Shown: positions 9,274 to 17,407 of the stretch, piece after piece
Layout of the letters: each line of letters begins with the position of its first letter
Position numbering within the stretch: position 1 is the stretch's first letter
Assembly: GCF_022378355.1 (NCBI RefSeq)
Contig: NZ_JAKMAJ010000017.1
Location: 1 to 64,000, forward strand
Origin: Brenneria bubanii
GTDB taxonomy: Bacteria; Pseudomonadota; Gammaproteobacteria; Enterobacterales; Enterobacteriaceae
Direction of reading: 5' to 3'
DNA: 64,000 bases
Made by a program: the position numbers and the translations under genes
The notes under the pieces: model-generated
What the model saw: the letters and a program-made list of their open reading frames with translations, nothing else
Database searches by the model: none
Told to the model about the DNA's origin: nothing

Positions 9274-9318
9274 CGCCCCACCTTTTCGCCCCACGGTGTC
9301 GGGCGAAAAGGTGGGGCG
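9274..9318. repeat. Perfect 18-bp inverted repeat near mobB
   Basis: CGCCCCACCTTTTCGCCC at 9274-9291 is the exact reverse complement of GGGCGAAAAGGTGGGGCG at 9301-9318, with a 9-base spacer CACGGTGTC. It lies 36 bases upstream of the mobB start. It may be a relaxosome protein site flanking nic, or a regulatory cruciform. Confidence 0.85.
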
Positions 9319-9487
9319 AGCGTCAGGGACGAAGAAGGTGGCCGCGTTGCGGCCATGTGCAGGAAAGCATGCTTCCCTGCACCAAGCGGCGTGCGCCAGT
9401 TCATGCGGGCTGGACGCCCTTATGTAATGTCACATGGGGGTAATGTCGCGGCTGGACGCCGCACCAAAACCCCCAACGTCAACGGCG

Positions 9488-9654
9488 GCACACCGTCGCA
9501 CGCTACGCGCGACTACCCCCTTTGAGACGCCGTTTTTCGCCTATTTTTTCTTTTGTCCGTTCCGGCCAAGCGAAAAAATGGGAAAACGCCTTCAAAGAGG
9601 GTAGTCGCGCCACGCTACCGGCTTTTGGCCGGAGACTTAGCCGCGACGGTGTGC
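9488..9654. repeat. Nested long inverted repeat in the candidate oriT
   Basis: Outer arms GCACACCGTCG (9488-9498) and CGACGGTGTGC (9644-9654) are perfect. Inside them, CGCGACTACCCCCTTTGA (from 9508) pairs imperfectly with TTCAAAGAGGGTAGTCGCG (9591-9609), and the pairing continues inward through GGCGTTTTCC/CGCCGTTTTT and a run of T against a run of A (about 9541-9548 and 9573-9578). The structure spans 167 bases. Confidence 0.75.
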
Positions 9655-9678
9655 GGGGCTTTGCCCCCCAAATAAACC

Positions 9679-9765
9679 GCTATCGTGGGCGATAGCTTTT
9701 CGCTCGCTGGGGCGGCGAAATTTATTCGGCTCCCCCCCCCCAGCTCGGTTCACCTGGGGGTGAAC
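9679..9765. repeat. Two hairpins sharing a 7-bp stem / TGGG loop layout
   Basis: GCTATCG-TGGG-CGATAGC (9679-9696) and GTTCACC-TGGG-GGTGAAC (9748-9765). The stems differ but the loop sequence and stem length are identical, and both are followed by GCTCGCTGG within a few bases. Compensating stems with a fixed loop suggest a recognised structure rather than chance. Confidence 0.75.
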
Positions 9766-10027
9766 GCTCGCTGGTGGGTTCGGCGACGCAGATTAGCAAT
9801 TTCTGTGAAATTGAATTTACTCGCCTCACGCCACGTTTAAATTTCTGCTGACGCATAAATTTAAAAGCCCAAAAATCGCTGCCTGTTCGTACCGTACGCT
9901 CTAATTAGATAACGCACATTTTGGCAGTTAAATCTTGCTTCTTACGGAGCGTTTGGGTGGCTGAGTATTTGCCGATTATTGTGGGTATACGATTTTTGTA
10001 TTCCTGCTTTGACAGATGATCATTTGA

Positions 10028-11065
10028 CTACACTTGCTGAGTGACTGAACTTCCACTTTCAGTGAATGTGACTGTCGCAATTGCGCCGTTAATGAGTGAA
10101 ATTTGTGGTGGTATATGACCGATATCCACGTCATAAAGCACGGGAACGTCAAGATCGCCAAGGGAGGCTCGAAGGGCATCCAGATAATTGTGTTGAGTGT
10201 GATCGCTGACGTCTGGCACAGCACTTCTACCTATTAGAATACCGGTTAAATTATTAAACCAACCGTGTAAGCGTAAGCTGAATAATGCTCGCGTTAACTC
10301 ACAGGGGGCCATCTCCACATTTTCAAAATACAGAACAGTGCCTTCATCGCTGTTTTGATCTTGAAACAAAGGCAGATTACCGAATGACGTGCCTGCTAAC
10401 CTCGATATGATTTCAAGGCATCCACCGATCAGACGTCCATGGAAGCTGGCAGAGGAAGTAACGCCATCAAGGTGTTTCCACTTTGTTTTTTGTGTCAGAT
10501 TAAAACCAGCGCCTGTGGCTGTACCCCATTGGTTTTCGTCAGTTTGGAATGCTGTTGAAGAGTGCTGTTTAATCACAGACCCCCGTTCAGCCTCTAGAAT
10601 GTTCCATATAGCTTTTGTGGTCGTGTCTAACTCCTGAGCGCCAAGATCCATAAGGTTAGGCCCATGAAGTGTTGCCCAGCCAGAAAGCGTGGTCAGCGGA
10701 ACATGAAAAGTACTCAAATCTGAAAAGCCGACAAACCATTTTGGTTCAGTCTGAGCTAGCAGATTAAAATCAAGTAACTCAAGTAGCTCTATTGCCAGAT
10801 CGCCTCCCCATGGCGGCATAACGGCTTTCACTTCCGGATCGGTGAGATAAGACATCAGTTCTTCCGCACGTGAAGTTTTGTATGCGCTTTTATTTTTATA
10901 CTGTGAACGCAAGCACATCCCTTCACGGACTCTGAAACCTTTTTTCTTAAGGTTGCTAATGGCAAGTTCCAGCCGGGGATGTAGATGTTGAGGGACGCCA
11001 GATGATGGAGCCGTGACGGCAATCAAATCTCCGGGAATCAGTTTGGGCGGAAAGCGGATACTCAT
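10028..11065 (-). CDS. MccF-like S66 peptidase (microcin C immunity type / LD-carboxypeptidase family)
   Basis: A 345-residue serine peptidase of family S66. The nucleophile elbow is FVGFSDLSTF with Ser115; the other catalytic residues are Glu248 in LYFENVE and His317 in DIGHIPPQ, the Ser-Glu-His order of the family. Length and the ENQWGTATG loop (Trp180) point to the MccF branch, which hydrolyses the aspartyl-nucleotide bond of microcin C and similar compounds, rather than to the shorter cytosolic LdcA of murein recycling. It has no signal peptide. It sits as single-gene cargo between trbM and the candidate oriT. A murein LD-carboxypeptidase remains possible. Confidence 0.8.
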   Translation of the reverse strand: MSIRFPPKLIPGDLIAVTAPSSGVPQHLHPRLELAISNLKKKGFRVREGMCLRSQYKNKSAYKTSRAEELMSYLTDPEVKAVMPPWGGDLAIELLELLDFNLLAQTEPKWFVGFSDLSTFHVPLTTLSGWATLHGPNLMDLGAQELDTTTKAIWNILEAERGSVIKQHSSTAFQTDENQWGTATGAGFNLTQKTKWKHLDGVTSSASFHGRLIGGCLEIISRLAGTSFGNLPLFQDQNSDEGTVLYFENVEMAPCELTRALFSLRLHGWFNNLTGILIGRSAVPDVSDHTQHNYLDALRASLGDLDVPVLYDVDIGHIPPQISLINGAIATVTFTESGSSVTQQV

Positions 11066-11172
11066 GTCGTAAATCCTTTTCTGAAGTTTAAACTCATAGT
11101 CCCTAAACTAGGCTCCTATGCCAAGCCTTGTTGGCAGTTTTATGACTACTTTTATCCGTTCGTGGCATGCGG

Positions 11173-11478
11173 TTAGCCGCGCATACGGCCAAAGCGCGAT
11201 AATATTTGACTGACGGCGGCCGGATCGGCGCTGGCGCACTGCGCGAGAAAATCCCGGCGCATAGTAAACGTCTTGTCCGGGTTGAAGCGATGGTGTTTTT
11301 TGAAGGCGTTGATGCTGAAAAAGGCGTGCTCCGCCTGGCTGCACTCATTGCCGCCGCCGTTGCCGGTTGCCTTTCCATACATGCACAACACCACTTCGCA
11401 GGGATCTGCCGCAAACGACGGTGTGGGAAAGCCGACGGCAAGGCACAGGAGCATCGCCGAGAGAACGGTTTTTTTCAT
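11173..11478 (-). CDS. trbM: TrbM/KikA-family conjugal transfer protein
   Basis: A 101-residue secreted protein. A cleavable signal peptide (about residues 1-23, ending FAA) precedes DPCEVVLCMYGKATG, the TrbM hallmark with paired cysteines, then a Gly/Asn-rich turn, a third Cys and a fourth Cys near residue 81. TrbM/KikA/MpfK proteins are periplasmic accessories of conjugation systems, probably with two disulfides. AAGGAT precedes the ATG. It lies downstream of the VirB genes on the same strand. Confidence 0.8.
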   Translation of the reverse strand: MKKTVLSAMLLCLAVGFPTPSFAADPCEVVLCMYGKATGNGGGNECSQAEHAFFSINAFKKHHRFNPDKTFTMRRDFLAQCASADPAAVSQILSRFGRMRG

Positions 11479-11543
11479 GGTGGTATCCTTTTATTGCAGA
11501 AGATAAATGTCGGGTGAATTGCGAACGTGGATGACAGTCGGGG

Positions 11544-11948
11544 TCAACGGTAAAAATAAATCTCGGTGGAATGACTGGCTAGGCGGTCAATTGCTTTAGG
11601 TTGATAAGTCACGACGGCTTGATAACCGTGTTTTCTCAGCCAGAATTTTGCCCTGAAATAACTCGCCCCATCGGGCGCATTGACGACAACCAGCTCTGAA
11701 TGCGCGACGGCATACCAGACACCGGCCGGATATATGGCTTCAGGGCTGAAAACGATGGACGTTGACCAGCGGCCATCGACGTCGGGGGACGGCACGACAA
11801 TACGATTTTCCGACCACTGCGGGAGCGTGGCGTTAACGGCCGCGCCGGGTGTATCCCATGCGGGCTGAACGGGCTCTGGCGGCGATGCGCAGCCGGCGAG
11901 CATCACCAGCGCCGCACCGGCATACAGTATTTCAACGATTTGCCTCAT
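11544..11948 (-). CDS. Cag12-like transfer lipoprotein
   Basis: A 134-residue lipoprotein: signal sequence with lipobox MLAGC (Cys about residue 20), then a proline-rich linker and a compact beta-rich domain ending FYR. Its first codons overlap the end of virB11 by 17 bases, so it belongs to the VirB operon. Lipoproteins annotated as Cag12-like occupy this position in related ICEs; that family label is from memory and only moderately certain. Probable role: outer-membrane component of the mating apparatus. Confidence 0.65.
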   Translation of the reverse strand: MRQIVEILYAGAALVMLAGCASPPEPVQPAWDTPGAAVNATLPQWSENRIVVPSPDVDGRWSTSIVFSPEAIYPAGVWYAVAHSELVVVNAPDGASYFRAKFWLRKHGYQAVVTYQPKAIDRLASHSTEIYFYR

Positions 11949-12960
11949 TAAAGACCTCCTTCATGTTGTTCAGATGAAGATGTTTAAAATAAATCGCGCC
12001 CATCCGGCGAATATCGCCGTGAATATCGACGCTGACGATAACGTCCACGCTGTTAAGCACCTTGCGCAGCAGTACCGCAAACGGGATATTCTGGCAGTCA
12101 GGATGTTCGTAGCAGCGGTCGATGATCCCTTCAATACAGGCCTCAGGGCTGCCCGCGTGCATCGAGGTGATGAGTCCCTTATGGCCGGAGCCGACGATTT
12201 TCAGTGCGTCCCAGGCCTCTTTTCCGCGGATTTCCGCCAGTAGGATCCGATCCGGATTCATGCGGTAATTAGCCCGGATCAGCCTGCCGGGGGTGACGAT
12301 GGCATCCTCCCCGGCATCCGCCGGGTAAAACAGATGGACATAATTGGCGTGGCGGTAAAAGCGGATTTCGGGGTTGTCTTCGATGGTGGTCAGTCTGAGA
12401 TGCGGCGGAATATAATGCAGCAATGTCTTCATATAGGTGGTTTTACCTGACCCGGTTTCGCCGACGATAAATAGCGTCTTGCCGTATTCAACCGCCTTTT
12501 CGATAAAGCGGGGGATCTCCCCACGCTTATAGTATCCGGCCAGTTCATCCTCTTTACTTTCCGTTCGCTCCTTGCCGGTCACCCGGTGATAAAAACCGGC
12601 GTCTACCCAGGACCGATGCGTTTTTTGCTCGAATGAGGGCTTGCGCAGCGTGATGGATACGGTGTCGCGCTCGCAGGCCGGGGGCATAATGGTCTGGATG
12701 CGTTCGCCCGATCCCAGCGTGGCGGACAGGATCGGCGAGGTATCATCCACGTTGTCCTCATTCCAGGCGGCCAGCGCTTTGGCGAACGCGTAACACTGAC
12801 GCAGCGTAACCGGGGCGTCGTGCCTTTGCCATTTTCCCCGTATTTTGGTGTGGATCTCGCCGGGACGGTTAATGGCGATTTCGGTCAGGCCCGCCAGCGG
12901 CAGAAAATCGCCGAACAGCCGGTTTTTCATGAACTCAAGAGACAGGTTGTCAGCGCGCAT
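11932..12960 (-). CDS. virB11: VirB11 secretion ATPase
   Basis: A 342-residue hexameric traffic ATPase at the cytoplasmic base of the T4SS. Walker A is GETGSGKTT at 167-175. The Asp box TTIEDNPEI, Walker B-like ILLAEIRGKEAWD and His box GLITSMHAGS follow in the correct order. The start overlaps the end of virB10 by 11 bases and the end overlaps the following lipoprotein gene, indicating tight translational coupling. Confidence 0.93.
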   Translation of the reverse strand: MRADNLSLEFMKNRLFGDFLPLAGLTEIAINRPGEIHTKIRGKWQRHDAPVTLRQCYAFAKALAAWNEDNVDDTSPILSATLGSGERIQTIMPPACERDTVSITLRKPSFEQKTHRSWVDAGFYHRVTGKERTESKEDELAGYYKRGEIPRFIEKAVEYGKTLFIVGETGSGKTTYMKTLLHYIPPHLRLTTIEDNPEIRFYRHANYVHLFYPADAGEDAIVTPGRLIRANYRMNPDRILLAEIRGKEAWDALKIVGSGHKGLITSMHAGSPEACIEGIIDRCYEHPDCQNIPFAVLLRKVLNSVDVIVSVDIHGDIRRMGAIYFKHLHLNNMKEVFNEANR

Positions 12961-14236
12961 ACCACCTCGTTTTCAGCCGCAGTTGATAGACAGAAGAGAA
13001 GTCGATATCCGTACCGGTCATGATGCCGATCACATCGCCCTGGTTCAGGTACATCGTGGGCGGGATATTGATGCTGTTTTCCAGCGTCGTTTTCGCCATT
13101 TCCGCCGTGGCCGCGCGGGTGTTTTCGGTGTAGTCGGTATTGCGGTCTTTGCCCGGCGCCGAATCCGACGCCGCAGCGGCCACGTCCTGCACGGTACTCA
13201 GCATCAGGGCATTGCCGAACCGTTCCCAGAAACGGGTATCGATCCAGCCGGCAATACCGGCTTCACCTAACTGGCCGCTGGCCTGCGTATCGATCAAGGG
13301 AATTTGTAGCTGGCCGGGCGTGCGCAATTCCGTCCAGATGACAAACATCCGGCTGCGGCCGTGTTGCAGCGCGCCGGTGCGATAAACGCCCCTGGCGATG
13401 GTGCCCGCCGGGATCAGCTTCACATGATTGCTGGCGCTGTAAACGTCCTCGCTGATAAGGCAGGAAAGCGTGCCGCCCACATCGGACACGAAGCGCCGCA
13501 TCATTGAGCAGGGAATATAGCGGTCAACCGGAATATAGAGATCCGGATCGAGGGTCAGACGCCGAACGCCAGTGACTTTCGCCACGCCCGGATTGCCGTC
13601 GTCGGTTGCCGGTGTGTCGGCATCTTGGCAGCGTAACTGGCCGTCGCTGCCTTTGACCATCACCGATTGACACGGCGTATAAGCGTCTGACGTTGCCGGA
13701 TGGCTGGGCGTGCCTGCATCACTTTGACTCGGGCTTGTATTGCTGTGCTGAGTCGTCGCCAGCGCGTTGTTCATCCCGTCCGCCAGTGCGGCGGCCTTGT
13801 TTAAAACGGGCGGTTCAGGCGGTAACGGCGGTGCTTCGTCCTGAGCCTGACGGCTGTCGGCGGGCGTTTCCGATTTGCCCTGTTCGAACAGGCCGAACGG
13901 ATTGCTGTCCAGCCCGAGGTTTTTGCGTTCATTGCGTGCCGTGCCGGATGAGGGCGGTGGTGCGCTCTCCGCCGTTTTATCCTCGTCCTTCTTCAGCATG
14001 CCAAGAAAATGGTCGCCGCCGAGCGCCAGCGCCATCAGTAGGGCCAGGCTCAGCAGGCTGACCAGCAGCGTCCGTCGGCCGGCGGGTTTTCGAAAACGCG
14101 TGACGTCGGGCTGACCGGGGGGCGTTTTCTGCTCCGGTTCTTGGCTCGCCATTGCCGCGCGGGCGCGTTCGCGCGCCTCGGCTTCCAGCTCCGCCGTGGT
14201 TTTTGGCGCGTCTTCCGGGGGAGATTTATCGGTCAT
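12950..14236 (-). CDS. virB10: VirB10 inner-to-outer membrane scaffold
   Basis: A 428-residue TrbI/VirB10 protein. A short cytoplasmic tail rich in charged residues precedes one membrane helix (about residues 53-75, LLVSLLSLALLMALALGG), then a proline-rich periplasmic spacer (PPLPPEPPVL), then the conserved beta-barrel domain with PAGTIARGVYRTGALQHG, WTELRTPG and the C-terminal NIPPTMYLNQGDVIGIM. Together with VirB7 and VirB9 it forms the outer-membrane core complex. Start and stop codons overlap virB9 (4 bases) and virB11. Confidence 0.93.
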   Translation of the reverse strand: MTDKSPPEDAPKTTAELEAEARERARAAMASQEPEQKTPPGQPDVTRFRKPAGRRTLLVSLLSLALLMALALGGDHFLGMLKKDEDKTAESAPPPSSGTARNERKNLGLDSNPFGLFEQGKSETPADSRQAQDEAPPLPPEPPVLNKAAALADGMNNALATTQHSNTSPSQSDAGTPSHPATSDAYTPCQSVMVKGSDGQLRCQDADTPATDDGNPGVAKVTGVRRLTLDPDLYIPVDRYIPCSMMRRFVSDVGGTLSCLISEDVYSASNHVKLIPAGTIARGVYRTGALQHGRSRMFVIWTELRTPGQLQIPLIDTQASGQLGEAGIAGWIDTRFWERFGNALMLSTVQDVAAAASDSAPGKDRNTDYTENTRAATAEMAKTTLENSINIPPTMYLNQGDVIGIMTGTDIDFSSVYQLRLKTRWYAR

Positions 14237-15126
14237 TTGGCCTCCAGCGTGACGTCGGGGGAGACGGTATCGCCGTTAGCCACGGTCGCGTTGCCAAATG
14301 CCGTGTTTTCAATCCCGACTACCGCATTGCCGTAGCGCAGCACCAGGCGCGGCGACAGAGAACGCACCACCATTACGGTGTAGTTACCCTGGCTGACAAC
14401 TCGGGGCGTCACCGCCTGCTCCCGGCCGTTAACGACCGTAAAGGCGGAAGGCAGGATTTTCACGGGCGAAAAGCCGAGGTAGGTAAATCGGCCGTCATCA
14501 TAGGCGAAGTCCGGCGCAATGGACGCCGAGCCCGTCGCCACCCGTTTGGTGTAACGCCAGTTGCGCGCCGTGGCGGCCTGCCGAAATGCCGCCGCTATCT
14601 GTTGTTTTTCCTGCATTTCCTGAAGCTGTTTCTGGCGGGCGGCGCTGGCTACGACGGATTGACGGCGGGCTTCAGCCGGATAGCGATAGCGGATAACGAA
14701 GGCCTGAGCGGGTGAGTCGTGCTCCAGCACATTCAACTCCAGACTGTAATCGCGTTTTGACGTCACGACGAAAAGGTTGGTTTTCCAGTCCTTCGCGGTC
14801 GGCAGAAACACCTGGCTGACATTGTTGCCGTTGGTATCCGTTACCGGCTGGGTTATGGGATTGGGGCTGACGCCCACCCGGTTATCGCTCTTGGTTACCG
14901 TCCAGCCTTTGGGAAAACCCGCTTGCGCGTCGATAACGGTTTCATCGTCGTCAAACAGCAGAGCAGTGACGTAGCCGGGGCGGGTGTTGACGACGGTGGC
15001 GTTCTGACTGTTATACGAAACGTTCTGCATCCGGCTGTCATACGTGCTGCCGCGCGGCGTCGCCGCGCCCCAGGCAGCGCATGCCGTCAGGAAAAAAACA
15101 CCGGTCAGCATTTTTTTCAGCATCAT
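14233..15126 (-). CDS. virB9: VirB9 outer-membrane core protein
   Basis: A 297-residue periplasmic protein with a signal peptide (residues 1-20, ACAAWGAATP). The N-terminal domain has YVTALLFDDDETV and SLELNVLEHDSP; after a Gln-rich linker (KQLQEMQEKQQ) the C-terminal domain has NWRYTKRV, DDGRFTYLGF and FTVVNGREQAVTPRVV, all typical of VirB9/TrbG. Its ATG overlaps the virB8 stop by 4 bases. Confidence 0.93.
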   Translation of the reverse strand: MMLKKMLTGVFFLTACAAWGAATPRGSTYDSRMQNVSYNSQNATVVNTRPGYVTALLFDDDETVIDAQAGFPKGWTVTKSDNRVGVSPNPITQPVTDTNGNNVSQVFLPTAKDWKTNLFVVTSKRDYSLELNVLEHDSPAQAFVIRYRYPAEARRQSVVASAARQKQLQEMQEKQQIAAAFRQAATARNWRYTKRVATGSASIAPDFAYDDGRFTYLGFSPVKILPSAFTVVNGREQAVTPRVVSQGNYTVMVVRSLSPRLVLRYGNAVVGIENTAFGNATVANGDTVSPDVTLEAK

Positions 15127-15806
15127 TCGCTCCTTAGCTCTTTATCACGCTGGTAGCTGGTGACGATGAACCCCAGCGGGTTCACTTCACGCTGGCTGTC
15201 CGTCAGTTGTTTGCGGGGGAGGTAGCGGTAGGTCAGGCGGATATTCCAGACATCGGTTTTCACCGAATTATCCGCAATGCGGCGAATGGTTCGCTTAATG
15301 CGTAACGTCGCCAGATGGTCGGGGGCGGTGGCCTCGGCATGAACGTTGGAAATAATGTCGATAGCGACGACATATTCCGCTTTGTTGAAAACAACGTCCG
15401 GCGCCTGGTCGCCGTTAAACCCGTCAAGATAATCCTTGTTTACGCCGTCGCTATTGAATAACTGCACGTCGTCATAATCGCGCTGAAGGGAAAAATAGTT
15501 ATAGCCTTCGCGGCGTTTGACATAATTTGCGGCCAATGCGTGCGCTAGCGATGCTTCAGTGGAAATATCCCGCTCTTTAATGCGGGTCATATAGTCATAA
15601 CGCCCGGTTTGTTTATCTACCGACCAGAGTTCTATTTCGGTGGTTTTCAGCGGCAGCAGAATAATAATGGCCGCAATCGCCATTGCGGCCAGAACAAATC
15701 CGACCGCCGCCATCAACCAGGCCACTTTTTTCTCGCGGGCGTCTTTTTCCAGAATGACCGATTCAAAGCTTCTGGATGCATCAATGACGTTGTTAACCTC
15801 GGACAT
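15123..15806 (-). CDS. virB8: VirB8 inner-membrane assembly protein
   Basis: A 227-residue bitopic protein: cytoplasmic N-terminus, membrane helix at about residues 29-52 (AWLMAAVGFVLAAMAIAAII), then a periplasmic NTF2-like domain with YVKRREGYN and YLPRKQLTDSQREVNPLGF, the conserved VirB8 end. The first 14 bases overlap the virB7-like gene. Confidence 0.92.
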   Translation of the reverse strand: MSEVNNVIDASRSFESVILEKDAREKKVAWLMAAVGFVLAAMAIAAIIILLPLKTTEIELWSVDKQTGRYDYMTRIKERDISTEASLAHALAANYVKRREGYNYFSLQRDYDDVQLFNSDGVNKDYLDGFNGDQAPDVVFNKAEYVVAIDIISNVHAEATAPDHLATLRIKRTIRRIADNSVKTDVWNIRLTYRYLPRKQLTDSQREVNPLGFIVTSYQRDKELRSE

Positions 15807-15939
15807 GGTTTGTCATCTCCTGGATAATGGCGGGGGAATTCACCTGCTGTGGGGCGCCGGATACCGGCGGCAGGCTGTCGTTATGCTGCGCGCAGCCCGT
15901 GAGTGCGCATAGCATCAGCAGGAAGAGGCTAGATTTCAT
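15793..15939 (-). CDS. virB7: VirB7-like small lipoprotein
   Basis: A 48-residue lipoprotein read from ATG at 15939, preceded by GAGGAATC. The lipobox is ALTGC with Cys16; the mature part is Pro/Gln/Asn-rich (SGAPQQVNSPAIIQ). Its place between virB6 and virB8 and the 14-base overlap with virB8 match VirB7, the lipid-anchored partner of VirB9. The sequence is too short for family-level proof, so the call rests on lipobox and position. Confidence 0.78.
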   Translation of the reverse strand: MKSSLFLLMLCALTGCAQHNDSLPPVSGAPQQVNSPAIIQEMTNHVRG

Positions 15940-16024
15940 ATCGATTCCTCTGTTTAAGGGGACAGGGATGTCGCACCGGCAGCGATCGCTACGATGCCAT
16001 ATGGATATGTGGATTAGGGAAGGA

Positions 16025-17053
16025 TCAGCGGTTACGCTGCTGGTTGAAGCGCTTCATGCTCGCTATTGCGGCGGTGCGTTTTTGCCAGGCGGTGACGGTC
16101 TTGTTCACGCCGGCGCCAATAAACTGGCCCGCCATAACGCCGCTTTTGGCCGCCAGTCGGGCACCGGCAGCACCGGCTTTCAGCGTCGGTTTGGCCGCGC
16201 CGGAGGACTTTTTCACCAGCCCGCTTAAGCCGCTCATAGCCGCCCCTTGTAATACCGCCTGAACGGCGGCGCCGCTCAGTGCGCCGGCGATCTTTGCGGC
16301 GAACCAGACCACGACGCCCGCTGCGATCCCGGCCAGCAGGCATTGCGCCGCCAGCGTCACCATGTTGCTTTCGCTGGAGGCGTTGATGGCGGCATCCAGT
16401 ATTTTATTCAGATAGTTGATGGCGATCCGGATGGATAAGGCGGAAAACATGATCGTCAATACGGCGGTGAAAATCGTTTTTAGCCAGTTATCAAACATCG
16501 GCTTAAGAAAACCGTACAGCAGGCAGAAAATAAATATCGGGGCGGTCGTCGTCATTAACAGAATGGTGATTTCGGCGAGCAGGTTGACGAATGTTGCCGC
16601 CAGTAAAAGCACGATTGCGCCGCTCCAGACCAGCACCTCGGCAAAGCCGCCGTTCAGTTTGACGTAGGATGCGGTATCCAGATTAAACAGCGTTTGCCCA
16701 AGCGTTTGCGCTTTCTCCCAGACGGTATCGAGCAACGCCCAGACGTTATCGTCGCCGCTGATCCCGTCCTTAAGTCCTTCGATGGCGGCAATGGCGGCAT
16801 CCAGCCAGCCGTCGCGGTTTAAAACAAAGGTGGTGATCAGCAGCATCCGGCCCACATCCCAGACAACATCCTCAACCGGGGTCTGAAGTTTGCCGCCCAG
16901 CGTCTGATAACCGCGATACAGAATAAATAGCGTGAAGGAACTGACGATAATCACGCTGATCATGGTGCCGTAGGTAGACGTTTGACCTTCCAACACGGCA
17001 TTAAGTCCATCCATGATGTTTTTGTTCATACCGACAAAAATCCCACTGGACAT
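16025..17053 (-). CDS. virB6: VirB6 polytopic channel protein
   Basis: A 342-residue inner-membrane protein with about six hydrophobic segments (for example MISVIIVSSFTLFILYRGY, VWSGAIVLLLAATFVNLLA and ILLMTTTAPIFIFCLLYGF) and a positively charged Ala/Lys-rich tail. The TAPIFIFCLLY...WLKT stretch is typical of TrbL/VirB6. It starts just after a hairpin that could attenuate transcription from eexN. Confidence 0.9.
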   Translation of the reverse strand: MSSGIFVGMNKNIMDGLNAVLEGQTSTYGTMISVIIVSSFTLFILYRGYQTLGGKLQTPVEDVVWDVGRMLLITTFVLNRDGWLDAAIAAIEGLKDGISGDDNVWALLDTVWEKAQTLGQTLFNLDTASYVKLNGGFAEVLVWSGAIVLLLAATFVNLLAEITILLMTTTAPIFIFCLLYGFLKPMFDNWLKTIFTAVLTIMFSALSIRIAINYLNKILDAAINASSESNMVTLAAQCLLAGIAAGVVVWFAAKIAGALSGAAVQAVLQGAAMSGLSGLVKKSSGAAKPTLKAGAAGARLAAKSGVMAGQFIGAGVNKTVTAWQKRTAAIASMKRFNQQRNR

Positions 17054-17086
17054 AGCGCCTCACATACCAATAAAGAGGTGGGAATA

Positions 17087-17107
17087 AAACAGGGGAAGCC
17101 CCTGTTT
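17087..17107 (-). terminator. Hairpin attenuator or terminator between eexN and virB6
   Basis: AAACAGGGG (17087-17095), loop AAG, CCCCTGTTT (17099-17107): a perfect 9-bp stem. On the minus strand it is followed by TATTCC after the terminal T run, so it could reduce read-through from eexN into virB6 and the distal VirB genes. Its strength is unknown. Confidence 0.65.
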
Positions 17108-17121
17108 TTATCGAGGGAATA

Positions 17122-17397
17122 TTACTCGGTAACGGATTTTCTTTTCTCGGCTTCCTGCTGAAACAAGGTTTCAAATTTTTCCTTGATGCCGGGTTTCCCT
17201 ATTTGCGCGAACATCAGGGCCGCTCGATGAGCAAACTCGCAGTTATCGCTCGCCTCGCCATCCTTGATGCATTGCGTATAGACCTCATAGGTCTCATCAG
17301 GATGTTGTTTATACCAGGCTTCGGATTTTGTCTCTTTACAGCCGGATAATGCGATAGCGCATGATACGGCGCATAATATGAATAAGGGTTTAACCAT
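17122..17397 (-). CDS. eexN: EexN-family entry-exclusion lipoprotein
   Basis: A 91-residue lipoprotein. I chose the ATG at 17397 because AAGGAG lies ten bases upstream; an upstream in-frame start at 17430 overlaps virB5. Lipobox ALSGC, then WYKQHPDETYEVYTQC and DNCEFAHRAALMFAQ, which is the EexN pattern of a WYK...HP segment, two cysteines and an N-C-x-x-A helix. EexN blocks redundant uptake of the same element by a cell that already carries it. It lies between virB5 and virB6, its usual place. Confidence 0.82.
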   Translation of the reverse strand: MVKPLFILCAVSCAIALSGCKETKSEAWYKQHPDETYEVYTQCIKDGEASDNCEFAHRAALMFAQIGKPGIKEKFETLFQQEAEKRKSVTE

Positions 17398-17407
17398 ATC
17401 TGACTCC

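Larger units (their letters stand above)
9239..10027. other. Long repeat-rich non-coding region, candidate oriT
   Basis: About 790 bases between mobB and the peptidase gene contain no convincing coding frame but several strong inverted repeats (9274-9318, 9488-9654, 9679-9696, 9748-9765) and a C10 run at 9731-9741. In related MobB/MobC elements oriT lies immediately upstream of mobB, so this is where I place it. The exact nick site cannot be read from the sequence. Confidence 0.6.

Noticed and set aside
9177-9443. Plus-strand frame overlapping the mobB start and the inverted repeat
   Set aside because: It is antisense to mobB and crosses the 18-bp inverted repeat; composition is not protein-like.
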